Shown here: piece after piece, positions 8,247 through 14,643 of the stretch
Numbering within the stretch: position 1 is the stretch's first letter
Layout: every line of letters begins with the position of its first letter
The notes under the pieces: generated by a model
Told to the model about the DNA's origin: nothing
The model's database searches: none
Seen by the model: only the letters and a program-made list of their open reading frames with translations
Assembly: GCA_958448395.1 (NCBI GenBank)
Contig: CAUDDP010000032.1
Coordinates: 1 to 22,853, forward strand
Direction of reading: 5' to 3'
Length of the DNA stretch: 22,853 nt
DNA from: an uncultured Oscillospiraceae bacterium
GTDB taxonomy: Bacteria > Bacillota > Clostridia > Oscillospirales > Ruminococcaceae
Made by a program: the position numbers and the translations under genes

Positions 8247-8294
8247 AATCAACATTCCCTAGCAAAATAATCAAGAAAGGAGAACCCATTTTTT

Positions 8295-9242
8295 ATGCCA
8301 ATCTGCATTCCAAAAGAATTGCCGGCATTTCAGACGCTGGCAAAAGAAAATATTTTTGTTATGGACAACGAGCGTGCCTCCCATCAGGACATCCGTCCGC
8401 TTCGAGTACTGCTGCTAAATCTGATGCCCAAAAAAATTGAAACAGAATGCCAGTTTCTGCGTCTGCTCAGCAACACGCCGATTCAAGTCAATGTAGAATT
8501 CTTACAGGTTTCCAGCCACATCAGCAAAAACACCACAAAGGTACATCTGGAATCGTTCTATCATACCTTTTCGGAAATCCGGAATGAATACTATGACGGC
8601 TGCATCATCACCGGTGCACCAGTGGAACAGCTTCCATTTGCAGAGGTAGACTATTGGACAGAGTTGCAAGCCATCATGGAATGGACAAAGACACATGTTT
8701 TTTCCACAATGCATATCTGCTGGGGTGCCCTCGCCGGACTGTACTATCACTTCGGCATTCCCAAATATACCCTGCCGGAAAAAATGTTCGGCATTTTCCC
8801 GCACAACGTTTTGCAGAAGAATATCCAGCTGCTGCGTGGGTTTGATGATTGTTTCTATGCTCCGCACTCCCGTCACTCGGAAATTCGGCGGTCAGATATC
8901 GAACAAGTCCCGCAACTGCAAATTCTGACCGAATCCAAACAGGCTGGTGTACACATTATTGCCAACAACAATGGCAGACAGTATTTTATTACCGGACATT
9001 TGGAATATGACCGCACAACGCTTGCAGAAGAGTATCACCGTGACCGGGACAAAGGCTTACCGATTGCAATACCATACCACTATTTTCCGGATGACGATCC
9101 GGAAAAATCGCCGCCCTACACTTGGGGCTGCTGTGCAAACCTGCTCTTTTCCAACTGGATCAACCACTGCGTTTATCAGCTGACTCCATATGAGCTTCAG
9201 CGGCTGGAGCTTTATAATTGGGATTGGGAAGCCGGACTTTAA
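8295..9242 (+). CDS. metA: Homoserine O-acetyltransferase (MetA family)
   Basis: A 315-residue MetA that acylates homoserine in the first committed step of methionine synthesis. The catalytic Cys142 sits in HICWGALAGLYYHFG, and His235 and Glu237 lie in FITGHLEYD. Residue 111 is Glu (TGAPVEQL). From family studies, Glu at this position selects acetyl-CoA, while Gly selects succinyl-CoA, so this should be an acetyltransferase despite the historic succinyltransferase name. AAAGGAG lies about 12 nt before the ATG, slightly long. It is 48 nt after rluB in the same direction. I find no SAM riboswitch or T-box leader in that gap, so it probably shares upstream transcription. Confidence 0.96.
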   Translation: MPICIPKELPAFQTLAKENIFVMDNERASHQDIRPLRVLLLNLMPKKIETECQFLRLLSNTPIQVNVEFLQVSSHISKNTTKVHLESFYHTFSEIRNEYYDGCIITGAPVEQLPFAEVDYWTELQAIMEWTKTHVFSTMHICWGALAGLYYHFGIPKYTLPEKMFGIFPHNVLQKNIQLLRGFDDCFYAPHSRHSEIRRSDIEQVPQLQILTESKQAGVHIIANNNGRQYFITGHLEYDRTTLAEEYHRDRDKGLPIAIPYHYFPDDDPEKSPPYTWGCCANLLFSNWINHCVYQLTPYELQRLELYNWDWEAGL

Positions 9243-9273
9243 TCTATGAATAGGACACAATTTCAGGGAAATT

Positions 9274-9307
9274 GCCCGATGATTGATAAAAAATGATGGG
9301 CTTTCTC
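9274..9307 (+). terminator. Possible weak terminator after metA
   Basis: GCCCGATGATT and AATGATGGGC can pair imperfectly (one bulge, one mismatch) and a short TTTCT follows. The stem and T-run are poor, so this is tentative. Confidence 0.35.
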
Positions 9308-9330
9308 CCAATAAAATTGACAAAAAAGCC

Positions 9331-9359
9331 TTTACATTCTCTCATTTTTATGATACAAT
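9331..9359 (+). promoter_or_regulatory. SigA promoter of the C39-dockerin gene
   Basis: TTTACA, 17 bp, TACAAT, 43 bp before the GTG start. A TTGACA at 9318-9323 is too far from the -10 to be used with it. Confidence 0.75.
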
Positions 9360-9402
9360 AAGCACATTGCTTCTCAAAATCACATATACAGGAGGAAACA
9401 TT

Positions 9403-10398
9403 GTGCAAAATCTGAAAAAACGAAGCCTGCAAAGTCTGGCAATTTGGGTGAGTATTTTGTTCACAATCACAATCTTACAGCTGTTCCCTGCTTCCGCAGC
9501 AGAAGCGATCCCCTTTCCGATTGCGTGGCAGCAAAGCAAAGAAGCTGGTGCAGAGTGGCAGCGGCAAAGCTATCTGCCAGAAGAAGAAAACTGGTGCGAA
9601 TATCCTTGGAATCGTGGCAGCGAAACAGGAAATACTGTGGGGCTGGCTGGATGCAGTCTGCTTTCTGTTGTCAATTCTGTCTATTATAAAACCGGAGAAT
9701 TTATCAATCCGGTAGAATTGGCACAATTTGCACTGGACAACGGTTACCGTATTCCCGGTGTAGAGGGGGCAGCAATGGGATTCTTCCCCGCTGTCTCTCA
9801 AACTTACGGCGAACGTAGTCACATGACATTCCAGCAGTGGACAAGCAATGCAGAAACCGTTCTGCTCCATGTGCAAAGTGGTGGGACGGCATGTGCCAAC
9901 ATTGTTGGTCACTGGATTGCAATTGTAGACTATGATGTGGAAACCAATCAATACCTCATCCTCGACTCCTCTCAGACCTCCAAACGTGCTGCCAATATTA
10001 CTTGGACAGATCGGGAAAATGGGGTTGCCTGGCTCTCAGCGACAGAGCTGTTGGCAAATGGAAAAAGCGGCTACTATGGTATCAATGGTCGTTATTCTGC
10101 TCTGTACACATTTGATTTATCACTGGAATGTATGCAGGGCGATGCCAATAATGACGGACAAATTTCAATCGAAGATGCCTGCCTCGTTCTGCAATACTAT
10201 GCAAACACCGCAGCCGGTTTAGAAATGTTCCTACATCCACAACTGGAACAGCATCAGGCACGATTTACTGCCTCCGATATTGATGGAGACGGTACGCTGT
10301 CTGTAAACGATGCGGTCGCCATCTTAAATTACTATGCACAACAATCTGCCGGATTAACCCCAGACTGGAATACAATCTTTGAAAATCAGGATACATAA
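9403..10398 (+). CDS. Secreted C39-like papain-fold protein with dockerin
   Basis: A 331-residue exported protein. Residues 1-34 are a signal peptide (basic start, long hydrophobic core, SAA-type site). Residues about 36-235 resemble the C39-like cysteine peptidase fold: Cys84 in LAGCSLLSVVNSVYY, His170 in VGHWIAIVDYD and Asp188 in YLILDSSQ are in the right order and context for a catalytic triad. Residues 246-318 form a type I dockerin with two calcium-binding repeats (GDANNDGQISIEDA and DIDGDGTLSVNDA), which should attach the enzyme to a cohesin-bearing scaffoldin. GGAGG lies 7 nt before the GTG start; an upstream ATG at 9283 precedes the promoter and cannot be used. It has its own promoter and terminator. 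Whether it cleaves protein, or hydrolyses or forms some other bond, cannot be told. Confidence 0.85.
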   Translation: MQNLKKRSLQSLAIWVSILFTITILQLFPASAAEAIPFPIAWQQSKEAGAEWQRQSYLPEEENWCEYPWNRGSETGNTVGLAGCSLLSVVNSVYYKTGEFINPVELAQFALDNGYRIPGVEGAAMGFFPAVSQTYGERSHMTFQQWTSNAETVLLHVQSGGTACANIVGHWIAIVDYDVETNQYLILDSSQTSKRAANITWTDRENGVAWLSATELLANGKSGYYGINGRYSALYTFDLSLECMQGDANNDGQISIEDACLVLQYYANTAAGLEMFLHPQLEQHQARFTASDIDGDGTLSVNDAVAILNYYAQQSAGLTPDWNTIFENQDT

Positions 10399-10411
10399 TA
10401 TTTAAAATTAT

Positions 10412-10458
10412 AAAAGGAGCAGTTACGCCATTGAGTTTGGTGTAACTGCTCCTTTTTT
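10412..10458 (+). terminator. Strong rho-independent terminator after the C39-dockerin gene
   Basis: AAGGAGCAGTTAC and GTAACTGCTCCTT pair perfectly, with inner GCC/GGT pairing possible, and a T6 run follows. The A-run on the other side means it could also work on the minus strand. Confidence 0.95.
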
Positions 10459-10518
10459 GTCACGAAAATTCATTCTATTATTTGAAAATAAATTTCCATA
10501 CTTTTTTGTCATAACTGC

Positions 10519-10547
10519 TTGACACACTTAGTTTGCTGTGATATAAT
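10519..10547 (+). promoter_or_regulatory. Perfect-consensus SigA promoter of the MarR operon
   Basis: TTGACA, 17 bp, TATAAT: full consensus in both hexamers and spacing. Such a strong promoter normally needs repression, which fits the overlapping palindrome at 10545-10575. Confidence 0.95.
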
Positions 10548-10575
10548 AAGAAAGATAACTATTATAATTCTTATT
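10545..10575. promoter_or_regulatory. Palindromic operator, probable MarR autoregulatory site
   Basis: A 31-bp interrupted palindrome: outer arms AATAAGAA and TTCTTATT, inner arms ATAA and TTAT, 12 of 15 pairs matching. It overlaps the last half of the -10 hexamer, covers the expected transcription start, and stops just before the ribosome binding site GGAGG. Binding here by the adjacent MarR protein would block transcription. That the MarR protein is the ligand is an inference from family practice. Confidence 0.75.
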
Positions 10576-10586
10576 TGGAGGATACG

Positions 10587-11009
10587 ATGGAAAGTTTACA
10601 CTATTTGCTCATGAAGTCCCATTCGATGATGCAGCGATGCATCTTTTCTGAAGCACAGAAAATTGGTTTGACCTCCGGACAACCGAAAATACTCGACTAT
10701 CTTTGGGAACATGAGGGCAGCGACCAAAAAACCATTGCAGCGTACTGTGAAATTGAGCCAGCGACACTTGCCAGTATTCTGCTTCGCATGGAACAGAAAG
10801 GACTAATAGAACGCCGTCAGAAAACAGGCAACCGACGTTCGCTTTTTGTATACATGACAGAGAAGGGCAAAACCGCTGCGGAACAGATGCATGTTATTTT
10901 TGAAACATCGGATGAGCAAGCCGCAAATCATATGACGGTTGCTGAAACAGAAGAACTAAAAAGACTATTAACGAAGGTCTGCGAAAATCTGGATAGAAAG
11001 GATGCCTAA
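10587..11009 (+). CDS. MarR family transcriptional regulator
   Basis: A 140-residue winged-helix regulator. The recognition region is clear: KTIAAYCEIEPATLASILLRMEQKGLIERR at about 50-80, then the wing (KTGNRRSLFVYMTEKG). Helices at both ends would form the dimer interface. MarR proteins usually repress their own operon and respond to small phenolic ligands, antibiotics or redox cues; the signal here is unknown. The ATG at 10587 is used because GGAGG lies 6 nt upstream; a TTG at 10575 overlaps the operator. The stop codon lies directly before the start of the membrane protein gene, so the two form an operon. Confidence 0.92.
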   Translation: MESLHYLLMKSHSMMQRCIFSEAQKIGLTSGQPKILDYLWEHEGSDQKTIAAYCEIEPATLASILLRMEQKGLIERRQKTGNRRSLFVYMTEKGKTAAEQMHVIFETSDEQAANHMTVAETEELKRLLTKVCENLDRKDA

Positions 11010-11010
11010 T

Positions 11011-11664
11011 ATGGAAGAAAAACGTACCATACTCAATCGCTTCATCTGCTATTTTGTCGGTCTCTTTATCATGACTGCTGGAATTGCAATATCTGTCAAG
11101 TCTAACCTCGGTGTCTCTCCTGTCAGCTCCATCCCCTATACACTAACACGATGCTGGGGAATCGAAATGGGAAAAGCCACGATTCTTTTTCACTGTGTCC
11201 TTGTACTGCTGCAAATTCTGATCCTGCGTAAAAACTTTAAACTGAAATCCCTGCTCCAAATCCCTGTAGGCATTGTATTTGGCTATTTCACAACCTTCTG
11301 CAATTATCTGATGACCTTTGCACCCACACCAGATCATATTGTCATTCGTATCGGTATGATTCTGATCAGCGTTGTGCTTGTTGCCATCGGGATCTTTTTC
11401 TATCTTCCTGCCAATATTATGCCGCTTGCCGGAGAAGGTGTGATGCAGGCAGTTTCTGATGTCACAAAAATTGCGTTTCCAAAGGTTAAGGTTGCCTTTG
11501 ATATTACAATGGTTGTCATATCCCTTATCACCTGCCTAATTGTGCTGCATAATTTGGGCAGTGTCGGAATTGGCACAATTCTTGCAGCCATTCTTGTTGG
11601 CATCGTACTTGGACAGATTATGCGGCTCTGGGCATTACATAAAAAACGCAGCCTTGCATGCTAA
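11011..11664 (+). CDS. YczE/YyaS/YitT-type integral membrane protein
   Basis: A 217-residue polytopic membrane protein. The opening RFICYFVGLFIMTAGIAISV followed by SNLGVSPVSSIPYTLT is the signature of the YczE-like group. About five or six hydrophobic segments are visible, with a short basic tail (HKKRS). The start is taken as the ATG at 11011, 8 nt after AAAGGA; an alternative ATG at 11002 would overlap the MarR stop codon and add three residues. The function of the family is not settled. Pairing with a MarR regulator behind a repressible promoter suggests an inducible transport or stress role. Confidence 0.85.
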   Translation: MEEKRTILNRFICYFVGLFIMTAGIAISVKSNLGVSPVSSIPYTLTRCWGIEMGKATILFHCVLVLLQILILRKNFKLKSLLQIPVGIVFGYFTTFCNYLMTFAPTPDHIVIRIGMILISVVLVAIGIFFYLPANIMPLAGEGVMQAVSDVTKIAFPKVKVAFDITMVVISLITCLIVLHNLGSVGIGTILAAILVGIVLGQIMRLWALHKKRSLAC

Positions 11665-11710
11665 TTGGCTGTTATGTGGTTTGACAATTTATTCTAATAA
11701 AAATTCAATC

Positions 11711-11755
11711 AAAACGCTGCAATAGAAATACAGACATTCTATTGCAGCGTTTTTC
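11711..11755 (+). terminator. Rho-independent terminator of the MarR-YczE operon
   Basis: AACGCTGCAATAGAA and TTCTATTGCAGCGTT are perfect 15-bp arms around a 9-nt loop, followed by a T-run. The A-run before the left arm is short, so activity toward the convergent sirtuin gene is possible but weaker. Confidence 0.95.
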
Positions 11756-11770
11756 AAATTAAATTTGTTT

Positions 11771-11804
11771 GCTTTGCAGGAAAACAAGCTTGTCCTTGAC
11801 CGCA
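11771..11804. repeat. Decayed partial copy of the structured repeat
   Basis: GCTTTGCAGG, then AAGCTTGTCC joined directly to TTGACCGCA, follows the order of copy 1 (95-157) but lacks about 33 nt between GTCC and TTGACC. The hairpin arm is also mutated. It sits between the YczE terminator and the sirtuin stop codon. Confidence 0.55.
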
Positions 11805-11840
11805 TGTGAAAAGCATGTTTTTTCCTATGCTGCAAGCCCA

Positions 11841-12569
11841 TTATGGTACAGAAATTTGTGACAATACCGTACCAATTTTCTCCCGAATACAAAGTTCTGC
11901 CTGTCGGTCAATTTGTGTCGCATCCCGATTCAGCACCACAAGATGTTCTCCGCTGAAATACCGCAGCAGTCCAGCAGCCGGATACACCGCAAGTGAAGTT
12001 CCACCAACCATTAGTACATCTGCCTCCGCAATGGCGGTTACAGCGTTTTCAACGGTTTCTGTCGGAAGCGATTCCTCATATAGTACGACATCCGGTTTTA
12101 CCAATCCACCACATTTCGGACAGTGCGGTACCCCTTCTGTTTGCAGAATCCATGCCGCATCATATAACGCACCACAGCTTTGACAGAAATTCCGATGCAC
12201 ACTGCCATGCAGTTCATAGACGGTTTTACTGCCTGCCATTTGATGCAAACCGTCAATGTTCTGTGTAACAATCGCAGAGAGTACTCCCTTTTGCTCCAAC
12301 TCTGCAAGTTTTTTGTGGGCAGCATTCGACTTGGCAGCAGGGCAGATCATCTTGTCCCGATAAAAACGATAAAATTCCGCTGTATGCCGTATAAAATATG
12401 TGTGACTGAGAATTGTTTCCGGCGGCACATCATATTTTTGATGATACAGACCATCCTGACTGCGAAAATCAGGAATTCCACTCTCGGTGGAAACGCCAGC
12501 TCCGCCGAAAAAAACCATCCGTTTTGCAGATTGTACAATCTCCTGCAATTTTGCAATTTCTGCTGTCAT
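11841..12569 (-). CDS. NAD-dependent protein deacylase (sirtuin, Sir2 family)
   Basis: A 242-residue sirtuin that removes acyl groups from protein lysines using NAD+. The NAD loop GAGVSTESGIPDFR is at about 23-36, and TQNIDGLH is at 102-109. The catalytic His121 lies in ELHGS, the zinc site is Cys129, Cys132, Cys150 and Cys153, and the later GTSLAVYPA loop is intact. The helix reads FYRFYRDKM. The Tyr-x-x-Arg pair of desuccinylase-type bacterial CobB seems absent (Tyr where Arg is expected), so plain deacetylase activity is more likely; this is an alignment by eye. AGGAGG lies 7 nt before the ATG. It follows the YjbQ gene by 43 nt and shares its promoter. Confidence 0.95.
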   Translation of the reverse strand: MTAEIAKLQEIVQSAKRMVFFGGAGVSTESGIPDFRSQDGLYHQKYDVPPETILSHTYFIRHTAEFYRFYRDKMICPAAKSNAAHKKLAELEQKGVLSAIVTQNIDGLHQMAGSKTVYELHGSVHRNFCQSCGALYDAAWILQTEGVPHCPKCGGLVKPDVVLYEESLPTETVENAVTAIAEADVLMVGGTSLAVYPAAGLLRYFSGEHLVVLNRDATQIDRQAELCIREKIGTVLSQISVP

Positions 12570-12612
12570 AAAGAATCCTCCTGTTCTATTTTAATGATTT
12601 TGCAGATTTCCT

Positions 12613-13008
12613 TTAATCTTTCATAATTTTTACATAGAATGTCCGGTTGCGGGGACCGTCAAACTCACAGAAATAAAGTCCCTGCCAAGTGCCCAGCAGC
12701 AAGGTTCCATTCTCAATGATGACCGTTGCACTGCTCCCCATGGCAGACGCTTTGGCATGTGCTGCCGAATTTCCCTCACAATGTCGAAAGGCAACACGAT
12801 CTGGAAATGCTGCCTGATACGCAAGCAGCAAATCTGCTTGTACATCTGGATCTGCATTTTCGTTCATGGTAATCCCAGCAGTCGTGTGGGGACAAAACAC
12901 CACACAAATCCCACTCTGTACACCACTTTCTGCCACAGCCCCTTTGACTTGTGCTGTGATGGATACAAAACCTTCTGCTGGTGTTTTCAAGCGATAAGTA
13001 TAAAGCAT
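12613..13008 (-). CDS. YjbQ family protein (UPF0047)
   Basis: A 131-residue small beta-sheet protein of the YjbQ/UPF0047 family; some members make thiamine phosphate at low rate, but the physiological role is open. Conserved landmarks are CPHTTAGITMNENADP, the HAKASAMGSS segment and LGTWQGLYFCEFDGPRNR near the end, where polar residues cluster into the putative active site. The length is normal. AGGAGG lies 8 nt before the ATG. It is the first gene of a two-gene unit with the sirtuin. Confidence 0.92.
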   Translation of the reverse strand: MLYTYRLKTPAEGFVSITAQVKGAVAESGVQSGICVVFCPHTTAGITMNENADPDVQADLLLAYQAAFPDRVAFRHCEGNSAAHAKASAMGSSATVIIENGTLLLGTWQGLYFCEFDGPRNRTFYVKIMKD

Positions 13009-13042
13009 AGAGACCGCCTCCTATGAATAGCATGTTTCTTTT

Positions 13043-13071
13043 ATTATAACACACTTTGTGCCACTTGCCAA
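13043..13071 (-). promoter_or_regulatory. SigA promoter of the yjbQ-sirtuin operon
   Basis: On the minus strand TTGGCA, 17 bp, TATAAT, 35 bp before the YjbQ start codon. Confidence 0.85.
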
Positions 13072-13093
13072 GATGCTGCTTTGCATAGACATA

Positions 13094-13136
13094 AAAATCA
13101 ATTTTTGTATTTTCTCTCACGGATATCGAACTCACG
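13094..13136. repeat. Short dispersed repeat, copy B
   Basis: AAATCAATTTTTGTATTTTC followed by TCTCACGGATATCGAACTCACG, closely similar to copies at 17366-17413 and 19992-20040 and partly to 211-250. It directly abuts the stop codon of the MATE gene at 13137 and lies just upstream of the yjbQ promoter. Confidence 0.75.
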
Positions 13137-14468
13137 TTATATAGCTCTTCTCTTTCTTTTCCAAAACAGTATCAATAGTATCACAGCTACCAGGCATGTT
13201 CCACACTCTGCAACCGGATAGGACGCCCAAATGCCATTCATATGCCAAACCGCTGCAAATATAAACAACACAGGAAGCAAAATCACACCGCTCCGCAGCA
13301 GTGAAATGCAAACGGAAAACAACGGACGTTCTACCGCACTAAAAAATGCAGATGCTGCAACATTACAGCCTACAAAGAAAAATGCGAGAAAATAAATCCG
13401 CACACCATCCTCTGCCATCTTTTTTAAAACGACATTCCCATCTGTATGAAACAGACTGACAATAGATTCCGTAAATCCAAATAAAATGCCATACAGCACA
13501 ACAGCAAACCCCAACGCTGTCCCCAGTGTCAACTGTAACAGCTTTCGTATCTGCTGGGTTTCTCCTTTCCCATAACGGTAACTGAACAGCGGTTGTACAC
13601 CTTGTGCAATGCCTGTACAGAGACAAGCGGCAACCATAGCAATATTCGCAAGGATGCCATAAGCCGCCACCCCTGTATTCCCTGCTTCCCGCAGAATCAC
13701 AAAGTTGAAACAACAAATTACAATCCCCGATGCCACTTCTGTAATCCACTCTGCACCACCTAACAGGAAAATTGGCTTCAAAAAATGTGCCTGTATCCGA
13801 CACGGCTGCAACCGAAGCTGACAGGAGGGTTTCCGAAAATAAAAGATTTGAATCCCAATTCCCACCAACGGGGCACAGGCAGTTGCCAGCACGGCACCCA
13901 GCATCCCCATGTCAAATGGAAAAATAAAAATATAATCCAAAACAATATTACTCAAGGTACCAAGCATGGTAGCTGCCATGACACGATTCGGTGCCCCGTC
14001 ATTCCGCACAAAAGCAGCAAGCAACTGATTACACAGGAATAATGGAGCAAAACAATACAGCGTTCGCAAATAAACCACCATGTCTGCATGCGTTGCCGCA
14101 TCACTGCCAAGCCAACGGCAAATTGGTTCTGTAAACCAGAAACCAGTTACAATAAATAATACACTTGCCAGCAATGTCAGCTGCAATGCATGAAAAAAGA
14201 CACAATTGCCAGCTTCTTTTTCCCCTTTTGCACGGTAAATAGCATATTTGGTTGCCCCACCAATGCCAATCATCAACCCTGTTGCATTCATGATATTGAA
14301 CAACGGCAAAACTAAATTCAATGCCGTCAGACCATCTTCTCCTATTCCATTTGCAATAAAAAAAGTATCCGCTAAGATATAGCAGGATGTGCCAAGCATA
14401 GCAAGCACATTCAGACTGACGTAGTAAAAAAATGATGAGAAAACCGATGTATTTTTCAATGGTGTCAT
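13137..14468 (-). CDS. MATE family efflux transporter
   Basis: A 443-residue integral membrane protein with about twelve hydrophobic segments in two similar halves, the MATE layout. The first segment region contains TSCYILADTFFIANGIGEDGLTALNLVLP, a typical MATE opening, and GIGGATKYAIYRAKGEKE follows at the first cytoplasmic loop. Such proteins export cationic drugs, dyes or metabolites in exchange for Na+ or H+; the substrate cannot be predicted. AAAAGGAAAC precedes the ATG. The gene is divergent from the zinc-uptake operon, with back-to-back promoters, and lacks a visible terminator: its stop codon touches a short dispersed repeat. Confidence 0.93.
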   Translation of the reverse strand: MTPLKNTSVFSSFFYYVSLNVLAMLGTSCYILADTFFIANGIGEDGLTALNLVLPLFNIMNATGLMIGIGGATKYAIYRAKGEKEAGNCVFFHALQLTLLASVLFIVTGFWFTEPICRWLGSDAATHADMVVYLRTLYCFAPLFLCNQLLAAFVRNDGAPNRVMAATMLGTLSNIVLDYIFIFPFDMGMLGAVLATACAPLVGIGIQIFYFRKPSCQLRLQPCRIQAHFLKPIFLLGGAEWITEVASGIVICCFNFVILREAGNTGVAAYGILANIAMVAACLCTGIAQGVQPLFSYRYGKGETQQIRKLLQLTLGTALGFAVVLYGILFGFTESIVSLFHTDGNVVLKKMAEDGVRIYFLAFFFVGCNVAASAFFSAVERPLFSVCISLLRSGVILLPVLFIFAAVWHMNGIWASYPVAECGTCLVAVILLILFWKRKRRAI

Positions 14469-14511
14469 GTTTCCTTTTCCTCTCTTTCTTCGCGATGATT
14501 ACATCTTTTCT

Positions 14512-14540
14512 ACTATAGCATAACTTGAAAAAAACGTCAA
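14512..14540 (-). promoter_or_regulatory. SigA promoter of the MATE gene
   Basis: On the minus strand TTGACG, 17 bp, TATAGT. Its -35 lies only 8 bp from the -35 of the divergent zinc operon promoter, so the two polymerases would compete for space. Confidence 0.82.
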
Positions 14541-14548
14541 CCACCCTA

Positions 14549-14577
14549 TTGACTTTTCACTTGGAACGTGCTATAAT
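14549..14577 (+). promoter_or_regulatory. SigA promoter of the zinc-uptake operon
   Basis: TTGACT, 17 bp, TATAAT, ending 8 bp before the palindrome at 14585-14611. Confidence 0.9.
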
Positions 14578-14584
14578 AACATTC

Positions 14585-14611
14585 TGAAATTGAAAATCAG
14601 TTTCAATTTCA
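14585..14611. promoter_or_regulatory. Probable Zur/Fur-family operator
   Basis: TGAAATTGAAA and TTTCAATTTCA are perfect 11-bp arms around a 5-nt centre, so the whole site is a 27-bp palindrome. Its core TGAAAATCAGTTTCA has the 7-1-7 form of Fur-family boxes. It begins at the expected transcription start, so occupancy would block the zinc operon but not the divergent MATE promoter. The family assignment rests on the neighbouring metal-uptake genes; an AdcR-like or other repressor cannot be excluded. Confidence 0.75.
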
Positions 14612-14643
14612 ATTCTGATACCCTACAATTAGGAGAGAACATC

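Noticed and set aside
8247..8294. SAM riboswitch or T-box before metA
   Set aside because: Only 48 nt are available and no conserved riboswitch or specifier structure is visible.
11805..11830. Terminator after the decayed repeat (GCATG...GCATG then T6)
   Set aside because: The two GCATG words are direct, not inverted, repeats. Only a 4-bp CATG stem can form, too weak for termination.
13363..13803. Open frame of 146 codons on the minus strand
   Set aside because: It is an out-of-frame shadow inside the MATE gene, on the same strand, with no start signals.
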